Source: Cupriavidus sp. D384
GTDB lineage: Bacteria; Pseudomonadota; Gammaproteobacteria; Burkholderiales; Burkholderiaceae
NCBI RefSeq assembly: GCF_001652915.1
Contig: NZ_BBQI01000090.1
Span: 124,001-188,000, forward strand
Reading direction: 5' to 3'
Length of the DNA: 64,000 nucleotides
Positions 42,741 to 51,411 of this stretch are shown here, piece after piece (position 1 is the stretch's first letter; the number at the start of each line of letters is the position of its first letter). The notes beneath the pieces are model-generated. The model was given only the letters and a program-made list of their open reading frames with translations, was not told where the DNA came from and did not search any database. The translations under genes and the position numbers were made by a program.

Positions 42741-43322
42741 ATGAGCACCTTGCCCTCACCCAATTCACCGCGCTTCCGGTTCCGGCTGGCCGCGGTACAC
42801 GACTGGGGCGATATCGCCGCGGTCACGCAGCAGGCCTACGGGCAGTATGAGCTGGAGATCATGGAAGACTGCCGCGCGTCGTTCCAGCGCGGCATGCAGT
42901 CCGTGCTGGCCGCCAAGGACAATCCCGACATGGAATGGTGGGTCGCGGAAACCGATCACGGCATCAGCGGTGCCGTGCTGTTCTGCCACCCGGGTGCCAC
43001 GCTGCCGGCACTGGACGATTCCACGATTACGCTGACGCAGCCCGAAGCGCGGCTGCTTTCGGTCAACCCGCAGGCGCGCGGGCTGGGGCTGGGCAAACGG
43101 CTGATGCAGATCTGCATCCAGCGCGCCCGCGACATTGGCGCCCACGCGCTGATCTGTCGCACCATGCCCGAAATGGACTCCGCCATCAAACTCTGCGAGC
43201 AGATGGGATTCCAGAAACGTACCGAAGCCGGATCGCGCCACGGCGCCATGGCGCGCCTGATCGACTACGTCTATCCGATCACGGCCGATGAGCCGGCGGC
43301 ACCGTCGCCGCCATCACCCTGA
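42741..43322 (+). CDS. GNAT-family N-acetyltransferase
   Basis: From ATG 42741 the product has 193 residues. The acetyl-CoA-binding block LLSVNPQARGLGLGKRLMQICIQRARDIGAHAL (about 102-134) contains the R/Q-x-x-G-x-G/A motif, and the C-terminal strand-helix EMDSAIKLCEQMGFQKR completes the fold. The acceptor substrate is unknown. The frame is open 59 codons further upstream, but that part is not protein-like. A TACAAT -10-like box is at about 42706. Confidence 0.85.
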   Translation: MSTLPSPNSPRFRFRLAAVHDWGDIAAVTQQAYGQYELEIMEDCRASFQRGMQSVLAAKDNPDMEWWVAETDHGISGAVLFCHPGATLPALDDSTITLTQPEARLLSVNPQARGLGLGKRLMQICIQRARDIGAHALICRTMPEMDSAIKLCEQMGFQKRTEAGSRHGAMARLIDYVYPITADEPAAPSPPSP

Positions 43323-43335
43323 CCGGTTTGCGACT

Positions 43336-43842
43336 TCAGTCCTGCACGTCGGCGGTGCGGCGGTAGATCAGCACCGCCGCCTGCGCGACGATGCCCTCTT
43401 CCTTGCCTTCGAACCCGAGCTTCTCGTTGGTCTTGGCCTTCACGTTGCAGTGCGTGACGGGCAGGCCCAGGTCTTCGGCCAGGTTGGCCACCATGCCGCC
43501 GATGTGCGGCGCCAGCTTCGGCTTCTGCGCAATCACCGTGGCGTCGACGTTGCCGATCTCGAAGCCGGCGGCGCGGACACGCCGCGCGGCCTCGCGCAGC
43601 AGCACGCGGCTGTCGGCACCCTTGAAATCGGGGTCGGTATCGGGGAAATGACGGCCGATGTCACCCAGCGCGGCGGCGCCGAACAGCGCATCGGTCACGG
43701 CGTGCAGCAGCGCATCGGCATCCGAATGGCCCAGCAGGCCGCGGTCATGCGGGATATCGACGCCGCCCAGAATCAGCTTGCGGCCCGGCACCAGGGCATG
43801 CACGTCATAGCCCTGCCCTACGCGAAAATCGAACGGATTCAA
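43336..43842 (-). CDS. ispF: 2-C-methyl-D-erythritol 2,4-cyclodiphosphate synthase
   Basis: IspF converts CDP-ME-2-phosphate to the cyclic diphosphate in the MEP isoprenoid pathway. The motifs GQGYDVHAL (Asp and His zinc ligands), [20 protein letters not shown] and the C-terminal [14 protein letters not shown] are all present in 168 residues. The start is probably TTG 43842: AAGGAG lies five bases before it and would be inside the coding region if the longer frame (TTG 43857) were used. It follows ispD by 22 bases on the same strand. Confidence 0.94.
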   Translation of the reverse strand: MNPFDFRVGQGYDVHALVPGRKLILGGVDIPHDRGLLGHSDADALLHAVTDALFGAAALGDIGRHFPDTDPDFKGADSRVLLREAARRVRAAGFEIGNVDATVIAQKPKLAPHIGGMVANLAEDLGLPVTHCNVKAKTNEKLGFEGKEEGIVAQAAVLIYRRTADVQD

Positions 43843-43864
43843 AACGACTCCTTGCAAAAGTGGT

Positions 43865-44599
43865 TCACGACGCCGGCTGGCCCGTGCGCAGCAGCACGTC
43901 GGCCAGCGCGAAATCCTCGGGGTAGGTCACCTTGAAATTGCGCAGCGATCCGTTGACCAGCCGCGGATGCAGGCCCAGGCGCTCGATGGCGCTGGCCTCG
44001 TCGGTGACCACGGCACCGGCGGCCATGGCGTCTTCCAGTGCATGGCGCAGTACGCCGATGCGGAACATTTGTGGTGTTTGCGCCTGCCACAGGCCCTCGC
44101 GGGGCACGGTGCCGCCGATGCGCGCACCGGCGTCGGCACGCTTAAGGGTGTCGGGCACCGGCACGGCCAGGATGCCGCCGATCGGTTCGCTGGCCGAATC
44201 GTCGGACTCCACCGCCCGCACCAGGGTGTCGATCATCGCACTGGTCAGACCCGGCCTTGCGGCGTCGTGGACCAGCACCCAGTCGGTATCCGACGCCCCC
44301 AGCGTAGCCAGGTGATGCAGGCCCGCCAGCACCGAGGCATGGCGCGAATCGCCGCCCACGAACGCCGTATCGAAGCGCAGGCCAGCAAAGGCCGCGGCAC
44401 CGAACCGTGCCTCCAGCGGCATGTCGTCGGGCGCCAGCACCAGCGCGGTGGCGCTGATGGCCTCGCTGGCGGAAAACGCCGCCAGGGCATACCAGAGCAT
44501 CGGCCGGCCGGCCACGGTCTGGTACTGCTTCTGCACGGCACCGCCGGCACGGCTGCCGGTACCGGCACAGGGGATCAGGGCGAATCGACGATCGGACAC
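43865..44599 (-). CDS. ispD: 2-C-methyl-D-erythritol 4-phosphate cytidylyltransferase
   Basis: The 244-residue protein transfers CMP to methylerythritol phosphate in the MEP pathway. The N-terminal nucleotide-binding signature [43 protein letters not shown] near 120 and the C-terminal [11 protein letters not shown] near 200 are characteristic. Start is GTG at 44599. It is divergent from mfd, and ispF follows directly, the common proteobacterial order. Confidence 0.94.
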   Translation of the reverse strand: MSDRRFALIPCAGTGSRAGGAVQKQYQTVAGRPMLWYALAAFSASEAISATALVLAPDDMPLEARFGAAAFAGLRFDTAFVGGDSRHASVLAGLHHLATLGASDTDWVLVHDAARPGLTSAMIDTLVRAVESDDSASEPIGGILAVPVPDTLKRADAGARIGGTVPREGLWQAQTPQMFRIGVLRHALEDAMAAGAVVTDEASAIERLGLHPRLVNGSLRNFKVTYPEDFALADVLLRTGQPAS

Positions 44600-44657
44600 A
44601 GGTTTCTGAGGGCCTTTGAATATTTGGCACGGCCAGCGGGCCGGCCGGTGCGCATTC

Positions 44658-44663
44658 TATAAT
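44658..44663 (+). promoter_or_regulatory. Consensus -10 box (TATAAT) upstream of mfd
   Basis: A perfect TATAAT lies 125 bp before the mfd start in the ispD-mfd divergent gap. I see no matching -35 at 16-18 bp; the nearest TTGGCA is 28 bp upstream, so the site is only a candidate. Confidence 0.35.
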
Positions 44664-44787
44664 ACGGCCCTCGCCCGCCGCCATGAATCCTGCCATGGCA
44701 TGGCTGGCATAACAGACGCTCCCTGCCCGTGGCATGCCTTTCGCATGTGCCGGCGGGGTGTTGACGTTTTTGCGCTCACTGCTGCCA

Positions 44788-47700
44788 ATGCCTGACAACG
44801 CTACCGCATTTCCTTTCGCCACCCTGCCGCTGATCAAGCCTGGCATGCGCCATGCCGTGACCGGCCTGACCGGGTCAGCCGACGCCCTCGCCGTCGCCGC
44901 CTATGCACGCCAGCATCGCGGCAGCGTGCCGATGGTGGCCGTGATCTGCGCCAACGCCATGGACGCGCAGCGGCTGGCCGAGGAAATCCCGTGGTTTGCA
45001 CCCGAACTGCGCGTACGGCTGCTGCCCGACTGGGAAACGCTGCCCTACGACAGCTTCTCGCCGCACCAGGACCTGGTGTCCGAACGCCTGGCGACGCTGC
45101 ACGACATCCAGGGCGGCCAGTGCGACGTGATGATCGTGCCGGCGTCGACCGCGCTCTATCGCCTGGCGCCGCCCTCGTTCCTGGCTGCCTACACGTTCTT
45201 CTTCAAGCAGGGCGAAAAGCTCGACGAGGCTGCGCTCAAGGCGCAGTTCACGCTGGCCGGCTACGAGCACGTGAGCGCGGTCATGCGGCCGGGCGAATAC
45301 AGCGTGCGCGGTGGCCTGATCGACCTGTACCCGATGGGCTCGGCGCTGCCGTACCGGATCGACCTGTTCGGCGACGAGATCGAGACCATCCGCGCGTTCG
45401 ATCCCGATTCGCAGCGCAGCCTGTATCCGGTCAAGGAAGTGCGCCTGCTGCCGGGCCGCGAGTTTCCGCTGGACGAGCCCGCCCGCACCGCCTTTCGTGG
45501 CCGCTGGCGCGAGATCTTCGAAGGCGATCCGACCAAGTCGCCGATCTACAAGGACATCGGCAATGGGGTGCCGTCGGCCGGCATCGAGTACTACCTGCCG
45601 CTGTTCTTCGAGCAAAGCGCCACGCTGTTCGACTACCTGCCCGCCGGCACGCAACTGGCGTTCGCCGGCCAGGTCGACGAGGCCATCCGCCGTTTCTGGG
45701 CCGACACCACGCAGCGCTACACGTTCATGCGGCACGACCGGGAACGGCCGCTGCTGCCGCCCGCGGACCTGTTCCTGTCCGAAGAACAGTTCTTTATCGG
45801 CGCCAAGCCGCTGGCCCGGCTGGTGCTGCACCGCGATGCCGTTGCGGCGGAAGTGCCGGCGTTCGCCGCCAGCCTGCCCGATGTCTCGGTCAACCGCCGT
45901 GCCGAAGACCCGCTGGTCAACCTGGAATCGCTGCTGCTGAACAAGGCCACGCGCGTACTCATGTGCGCCGACTCGGCGGGCCGCCGCGAAACGCTGATGC
46001 AGCTGTTTGCCGAAAGCGGCCTGCGTCCGATGGTGGTCGAGGACTTCGCCGCGTTCCTGGCCGGCGACTCGCATTTCTCGATCGCCGTGGCGCCGCTGCA
46101 GAGCGGCTTTGCCCTGCCCGCCGGGCAGTTTGCATTCGTCACCGAGAACGAGCTGTACGCCGGCACCACCCGCCGCACGGGGCGCCGCAAGCAGGAGCAG
46201 GCCAGCACCGTCGATTCGATGGTGCGCGACCTGGCCGAACTGAAGATCGGCGACCCCGTGGTGCATAGCGAGCACGGCATCGGCCGTTACCAGGGCCTGG
46301 TCACACTGGACATGGGCCAGGGCGACGAGGAATTCCTGCATCTGGATTACGACAAGGGCAGCAAGCTCTACGTGCCCGTGCATCAACTGCACGTCATTTC
46401 GCGCTACTCGGGCGCCGATCCGGATACCGCGCCGCTGCATTCGCTGGGCACCGGCCAGTGGGACAAGGCCAAGCGCCGCGCCGCCCAGCAGATCCGCGAC
46501 ACGGCTGCCGAGCTGCTGAACCTGTACGCGCGCCGCGCGCTGCGCCAGGGCTTTGCCTTCCCGCTGCAGCCCAAGGACTACGAGACCTTTGCAGAGAGCT
46601 TCGGTTTCGAGGAAACGCCGGACCAGGCCGCCGCCATCTCCGCCGTGATCGCCGACATGACGTCGGGCAAGCCGATGGACCGCCTGGTCTGCGGCGACGT
46701 GGGCTTTGGCAAGACCGAGGTCGCGCTGCGCGCCGCGTTCGTGGCCGTGCTGGGCGGCAAGCAGGTGGCGATGCTGGCCCCCACCACGCTGCTGGCCGAG
46801 CAGCATTTCCAGACCCTGTCCGACCGCTTTGCCGAGTGGCCGGTGCGCATCGTGGAGCTGTCGCGCTTCAAGACGAAAAAGGAAGTGGATGCCGCGATCA
46901 AGCAGATCAACGAAGGCACGGTCGATATCGTCATCGGCACCCACAAGCTGCTGTCCGACGAGGTGAAGTTCCAGCGCCTGGGCCTGGTCATCATCGACGA
47001 GGAACACCGCTTCGGCGTGCGCCAGAAGGAAGCGCTGAAGACGCTGCGCGCCGAGGTGGACGTGCTCACGCTGACAGCCACCCCGATCCCGCGTACGCTG
47101 GGCATGGCGCTCGAGGGCCTGCGCGACTTCTCGGTCATCGCCACGGCGCCGCAGAAGCGGCTGGCCATCAAGACCTTCGTGCGGCGCGAGGAAGACGGCG
47201 TGATCCGCGAGGCCATCCTGCGCGAGCTGAAGCGTGGCGGACAGGTCTACTTCCTGCACAACGAAGTGGAGACCATCGAGAACAAGCGCGCCAGGCTGGC
47301 CGAACTGGTGCCGGAGGCGCGCATTGCCGTGGCGCACGGACAGATGCACGAGCGCGAACTGGAACGCGTAATGCGCGACTTCGTGGCCCGCCGCGACAAC
47401 ATCCTGCTCTGCACGACGATCATCGAGACCGGCATTGACGTGCCCACGGCCAACACGATCCTGATCCACCGCGCCGACCGTTTCGGCCTGGCGCAGCTGC
47501 ACCAGTTGCGCGGCCGCGTGGGCCGCAGTCACCACCAGGCCTATGCCTATCTGCTGGTGCATGACGTGGACGGCCTGACCAAGCAGGCGCAGCGCCGGCT
47601 GGAAGCCATCCAGCAGATGGAGGAACTGGGCGCGGGGTTCTACCTGGCGATGCATGACCTGGAAATCCGCGGCGCCGGCGAGGTGCTGGGCGACAAGCAG

Positions 47701-48240
47701 TCGGGCGAAATCCACGAGATCGGCTTCCAGCTCTACACGGACATGCTCAACGCGGCCGTGAAATCGCTGAAGGCCGGCAAGGAACCGGACCTGATGGCGC
47801 CGCTGGCGGCCACCACCGAGATCAACCTCGGCACGCCGGCCCTGCTGCCAAACGACTATTGCGCCGATGTGCACGAGCGCCTGTCGCTCTACAAGCGCCT
47901 GGCAAACTGCGAGACCGGCGAACGCGTGGACGATATCCAGGAAGAGCTGATCGACCGTTTCGGCCGGCTGCCCGCGCAGGCGCAGGCGCTGATCGAAACA
48001 CACCGGCTGCGCATTGCGGCCGCGCCGCTGGGCGTGCGCAAGATCGACGCCGGCGAGGCCACGGTGAGCATGCAGTTCGTGCCAAACCCGCCGATCGACG
48101 CCATCCGGATCATCGACCTCGTGCAAAAGAACAAACACATCAAGCTGGCCGGCCAGGACAAGCTGCGCATCGAGGCCAAGATGCCCGACGTGGGCGCACG
48201 TGCGCAAACCATCAAGCACACGCTGCGCCAACTGGCCTGA
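44788..48240 (+). CDS. mfd: Transcription-repair coupling factor Mfd
   Basis: From ATG 44788 the product has 1150 residues, the family's usual length. In order: a UvrB-like region (about 1-340) that recruits UvrA, a CarD-like RNA polymerase interaction domain beginning near 480 (KIGDPVVHSEHGIGRYQGLVTLDMG), a translocase with Walker A GDVGFGKTEVALRAA near 640 and DEEHRFG near 735, and the TRCF domain near the C-terminus. Mfd removes stalled RNA polymerase at DNA lesions. An in-frame ATG 18 codons upstream is less likely. Confidence 0.95.
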   Translation: MPDNATAFPFATLPLIKPGMRHAVTGLTGSADALAVAAYARQHRGSVPMVAVICANAMDAQRLAEEIPWFAPELRVRLLPDWETLPYDSFSPHQDLVSERLATLHDIQGGQCDVMIVPASTALYRLAPPSFLAAYTFFFKQGEKLDEAALKAQFTLAGYEHVSAVMRPGEYSVRGGLIDLYPMGSALPYRIDLFGDEIETIRAFDPDSQRSLYPVKEVRLLPGREFPLDEPARTAFRGRWREIFEGDPTKSPIYKDIGNGVPSAGIEYYLPLFFEQSATLFDYLPAGTQLAFAGQVDEAIRRFWADTTQRYTFMRHDRERPLLPPADLFLSEEQFFIGAKPLARLVLHRDAVAAEVPAFAASLPDVSVNRRAEDPLVNLESLLLNKATRVLMCADSAGRRETLMQLFAESGLRPMVVEDFAAFLAGDSHFSIAVAPLQSGFALPAGQFAFVTENELYAGTTRRTGRRKQEQASTVDSMVRDLAELKIGDPVVHSEHGIGRYQGLVTLDMGQGDEEFLHLDYDKGSKLYVPVHQLHVISRYSGADPDTAPLHSLGTGQWDKAKRRAAQQIRDTAAELLNLYARRALRQGFAFPLQPKDYETFAESFGFEETPDQAAAISAVIADMTSGKPMDRLVCGDVGFGKTEVALRAAFVAVLGGKQVAMLAPTTLLAEQHFQTLSDRFAEWPVRIVELSRFKTKKEVDAAIKQINEGTVDIVIGTHKLLSDEVKFQRLGLVIIDEEHRFGVRQKEALKTLRAEVDVLTLTATPIPRTLGMALEGLRDFSVIATAPQKRLAIKTFVRREEDGVIREAILRELKRGGQVYFLHNEVETIENKRARLAELVPEARIAVAHGQMHERELERVMRDFVARRDNILLCTTIIETGIDVPTANTILIHRADRFGLAQLHQLRGRVGRSHHQAYAYLLVHDVDGLTKQAQRRLEAIQQMEELGAGFYLAMHDLEIRGAGEVLGDKQSGEIHEIGFQLYTDMLNAAVKSLKAGKEPDLMAPLAATTEINLGTPALLPNDYCADVHERLSLYKRLANCETGERVDDIQEELIDRFGRLPAQAQALIETHRLRIAAAPLGVRKIDAGEATVSMQFVPNPPIDAIRIIDLVQKNKHIKLAGQDKLRIEAKMPDVGARAQTIKHTLRQLA

Positions 48241-48295
48241 CCGCGCCGACAGGTGTACGATCACATCCTTGACGAATCAACTGTTTCACCATCCC

Positions 48296-49507
48296 ATGCA
48301 AGCTGCCGCCGACACCCGAAACACCAACACCGAAGCCCCGCAACGCGGCAGCGCGCTGGACTGGACCCAGCGCCTGGTGTCGTTCGACACCACGTCGCGG
48401 CATTCGAACCTGGGCCTGATCGAATCCGTGCGCGACCACTTCCTGGCCAAGGGCCTGCGTCCGCATCTGAGCTACAACCCGCAGGGCGACAAGGCCAATC
48501 TGTTCGTGACGATTCCGGCCGCAAACGGTGCCACCGACGGCGGCATCGTGCTGTCCGGCCACACCGACGTGGTGCCGGTGGACGGCCAGAGCTGGACCAC
48601 CGACCCGTTCAAGCCGGTGATCCGCGACGGCAAGCTCTATGGCCGCGGCACCTGCGACATGAAGGGCTTCATCGGCACCAGCCTGGCGCTGCTGCCCACC
48701 ATCCTGGATGCGAAGCTGCGCGAGCCGGTGCATTACGCGCTGTCGTTCGACGAGGAAATCGGATGCATGGGGGCGCCGTACCTGCTGGCCGAACTGCGTG
48801 ACCGCGGCGTGAAGCCGGCGGGCTGCATCGTGGGCGAGCCCACCAGCATGCGCGTGATCGTGGCGCACAAGGGCATCAACGCCTACCGCTGCTGCGTGAA
48901 GGGCCAGGCCGCGCACTCGTCGCTGACACCCAAGGGCGTGAACGCCATCGAATATGCGGCGCGCCTGATCTGCTACATCCGCGACATCGCCGACGAATTC
49001 AAGGCCAACGGCCCGTACGACCAGGCGTTCGACGTGCCATTCACCACGGCGTCCACCGGCACCATCCACGGCGGCATCGCGCTGAACACGATTCCGGCCG
49101 AATGCGAGTTCGTGTTCGAGTTCCGCAACCTGCCCGGCGTGGACCCGGAAGCCATCCTGGCCCGCATCCAGCAATACGTGCACGACGTGCTGGTGCCGAA
49201 GATGCGCGCCGAACATGTGGATGCCGGCATGGCGATCAGCAAGATTGCAGCGGCCCCGTCGCTGGACGCCGCAGAATCTGACGCCATCACCCAGCTGGTG
49301 CGCGCGCTGACCGCCGACCGCGAAACGAACAAGGTGGCCTACGGCACCGAGGCCGGCCTGTTCCAGCGCGCCGGCATTCCGGCCGTGGTGTGCGGCCCTG
49401 GCGATATCCAGCAGGCCCACAAGCCCGACGAATTCGTGGCGCTGGACCAGTTGGCCGCCTGCGAGGCCTTCCTGCACAAGGTGGTGGACAGCCTGCGCGT
49501 GGCCTGA
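48296..49507 (+). CDS. argE: Acetylornithine deacetylase
   Basis: The 403-residue M20 metallopeptidase-fold enzyme has SGHTDVVPVDGQSW (His and Asp ligands, about 82-95), GRGTCDMKGF (bridging Asp near 117) and DEEIGCMG (catalytic Glu pair near 150). It converts N-acetylornithine to ornithine in arginine synthesis. ATG 48296 is chosen because the upstream in-frame sequence overlaps the mfd end and is not protein-like. It begins 56 bases after mfd; the two are probably not functionally linked. Confidence 0.92.
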   Translation: MQAAADTRNTNTEAPQRGSALDWTQRLVSFDTTSRHSNLGLIESVRDHFLAKGLRPHLSYNPQGDKANLFVTIPAANGATDGGIVLSGHTDVVPVDGQSWTTDPFKPVIRDGKLYGRGTCDMKGFIGTSLALLPTILDAKLREPVHYALSFDEEIGCMGAPYLLAELRDRGVKPAGCIVGEPTSMRVIVAHKGINAYRCCVKGQAAHSSLTPKGVNAIEYAARLICYIRDIADEFKANGPYDQAFDVPFTTASTGTIHGGIALNTIPAECEFVFEFRNLPGVDPEAILARIQQYVHDVLVPKMRAEHVDAGMAISKIAAAPSLDAAESDAITQLVRALTADRETNKVAYGTEAGLFQRAGIPAVVCGPGDIQQAHKPDEFVALDQLAACEAFLHKVVDSLRVA

Positions 49508-49652
49508 TCGCCCGCAGCAAGCCGCTGCCAGGGAGCAAGGGCACAGTACAATACGGCCCTTGCCCTGTCGCGCCCGCAGCGCTGCCGGCGCCCTTCTGCA
49601 CTCTTTCGCACCCTTTCGCACCGTTTCCCGCTTCGCCCGGATTCCTGCCGTC

Positions 49653-50507
49653 ATGCCCCTGATTCTCCAAAGCCTGTCCCCGCTGCCTGCCGCCGACCTC
49701 GACGCTGTGCGCGCGGTGGCCAATGCCTCCGATTTCGTGCTTCGCGCCGACAACGTGGCGGCCGCCGAACACTGCAATCCGCTGACCCCGGCGCTGCGCG
49801 ATGCCCTGGACGATGTGTGCGGTGAACGTGGCATCGACTGGGCCGTGGTGCCGGCGGGCCGCAAGCTGTCGGACTTCCGCCTGGTGGCGATGGACATGGA
49901 CTCCACGCTGATCACGATTGAGTGCATCGACGAGATCGCCGACTTCTGCGGACTCAAGGCCGAAGTTTCGGCCATTACCGAAGCCGCCATGCGTGGCGAG
50001 ATCACGGACTTCAACGAAAGCCTGCGCCGTCGCGTGGCCCTGTTGAAGGGGCTGGACGCCAGCGTGCTCGACCGCGTCTACGCCGAACGGCTCAAGCTGT
50101 CGCCGGGGGCGGAACGCATGCTGCAGACGGTCCAGGCGCTGGGCATGAAGACGTTGCTGGTATCGGGTGGCTTCGTGCATTTCACCGACCAGCTCAAGCC
50201 GCGCCTGAAACTGGATTTCACGCGCGCCAATACGCTGGAAATCGTCGACGGCAAGCTGACCGGCAATGTGGTGGGCGAAATCGTCAATGCGGACGTCAAG
50301 GCCCGCACGGTGCGGGAAGTCTGCGAGCAGATCGGCGCGGAACCGTCGCAGGCCATCGTGATGGGTGATGGGTCCAACGACCTCAAGATGATGGCCGTGG
50401 CAGGCCTCTCGGTAGCCTTCCGGGCCAAACCCGTGGTCCGTGCGCAAGCCAGCGTCGCGTTCAACCACGTGGGCCTGGACGGCTTGCTCAACCTTTTCCC
50501 GCACTAA
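49653..50507 (+). CDS. serB: Phosphoserine phosphatase
   Basis: The 284-residue HAD phosphatase has motif I DMDSTLI (nucleophile Asp near 80), motif II SGGFVHF near 170 and motif III/IV GDGSNDLKMM near 240. A variable N-terminal region precedes it. It dephosphorylates phosphoserine in serine synthesis. The start is ATG 49653; the upstream open frame is Ala/Pro-rich and improbable. A TACAAT -10-like box is at about 49547. Confidence 0.93.
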   Translation: MPLILQSLSPLPAADLDAVRAVANASDFVLRADNVAAAEHCNPLTPALRDALDDVCGERGIDWAVVPAGRKLSDFRLVAMDMDSTLITIECIDEIADFCGLKAEVSAITEAAMRGEITDFNESLRRRVALLKGLDASVLDRVYAERLKLSPGAERMLQTVQALGMKTLLVSGGFVHFTDQLKPRLKLDFTRANTLEIVDGKLTGNVVGEIVNADVKARTVREVCEQIGAEPSQAIVMGDGSNDLKMMAVAGLSVAFRAKPVVRAQASVAFNHVGLDGLLNLFPH

Positions 50508-50723
50508 GCTCGGTCGCATCCACCGATCGCCCCGGGCATTCCAGCGCGGCGATCCTCCCCGTGCCAGGCACCCGTTCGCGGTGCCTGCTGCCGCCCCCAA
50601 GCGCTGCCAAGATCTCTTTCGCGCACATCTTGCTGCGCCTGTCACATTACATTTGCGTCATTCGCATTTCGGTCACAGCGATACCACATCGCGGCATAAC
50701 GCTTTGATTTTCTTGTGAAATCA

Positions 50724-50742
50724 AATGCGAATCATTATTATT
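50724..50742 (+). promoter_or_regulatory. Candidate Fur box
   Basis: AATGCGAATCATTATTATT matches the 19-bp Fur consensus at about 13 of 19 positions, including the whole AATCATTAT half. It lies about 40 bp before the start of the membrane module that is typical of iron uptake regions, so iron repression is likely. Confidence 0.6.
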
Positions 50743-50782
50743 ATTCCTTTCCCGCAATTCCCTCCCTCGGGTCGCACGACGC

Positions 50783-51094
50783 ATGCAAGCGTTAGCCGTT
50801 TTCCTATCCCTGGCCGCCGCCGCGTGCCTTTACCTTTCCGCGCCCAACCAGGTGCTGTGCGTGGACGCCGACAACAATGGCCGCGCACCGCTGCCGCCCC
50901 GCCTGCTGTTCTGGCTGGGCATCGTGCTGGCGATTGCCGGCACCTGGGTCATGAGCATCCCTGAAGGCTGGCCTGTGGCGATTGCCGCAACGCTGGTCAC
51001 GCTGACCTGCTGCCTGTCCGCCTGGCCGTTCGTGGGCACCTGGATCCACCACAAGCGCTACGACGACATGCCCGGCGAAGGGAGCCCATCATGA
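50783..51094 (+). CDS. DUF3325-like small membrane protein (iron module)
   Basis: The 103-residue product has three hydrophobic segments (about 2-20, 42-60, 64-88) and the short polar N-terminal loop seen in DUF3325 proteins. Such proteins accompany PepSY membrane proteins near siderophore receptor genes. The stop overlaps the next start by four bases (ATGA). A Fur-box-like site lies upstream. Family naming is by pattern only. Confidence 0.65.
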   Translation: MQALAVFLSLAAAACLYLSAPNQVLCVDADNNGRAPLPPRLLFWLGIVLAIAGTWVMSIPEGWPVAIAATLVTLTCCLSAWPFVGTWIHHKRYDDMPGEGSPS

Positions 51095-51390
51095 TCGGAA
51101 CCAAGTGGCTCGCCGGAGCCTTGCTGGGCCTGCCGCTGGCCATCGCCCTGTGCACCCTGGGCGTCTTGTGGCTGCCGGGCGGCTGGGAAAGCGGCGTCGT
51201 GCTGGCCGTGATGCTGAGCTTCGTGCTGTGGGTCACCATCATCAGCCTGAGCCTGCTTTTCCAGACCAGCCGCGCCGCGTGGCTGTGGCTGATCGGGGGC
51301 AACCTGGTCTGCTACGGCATCCTGTGGGCTGTTCGCCTGATGCACGCGATGCCGCCGGCATCGACATTGTCGGCCCTGTCAGGGCACTGA
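51091..51390 (+). CDS. DUF3649-like small membrane protein (iron module)
   Basis: The 99-residue product has three hydrophobic segments (about 5-28, 34-58, 64-85) with WESGVVLAVMLSFVLWVTIISLSLLFQTSRAAWLWL, similar to the pattern of DUF3649 proteins that neighbour PepSY transporters. It overlaps the upstream gene and lies 21 bases before the PepSY gene, so the three form an operon. Function unknown. Confidence 0.62.
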   Translation: MIGTKWLAGALLGLPLAIALCTLGVLWLPGGWESGVVLAVMLSFVLWVTIISLSLLFQTSRAAWLWLIGGNLVCYGILWAVRLMHAMPPASTLSALSGH

Positions 51391-51411
51391 TCCGGCCACC
51401 GAGGCATACGC

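Noticed and set aside
44875..48264. Open frame of 1129 residues on the minus strand opposite mfd
   Set aside because: It mirrors the mfd codons in GC-rich DNA; the product is His/Gln/Arg-rich without domains, and mfd has all its motifs.
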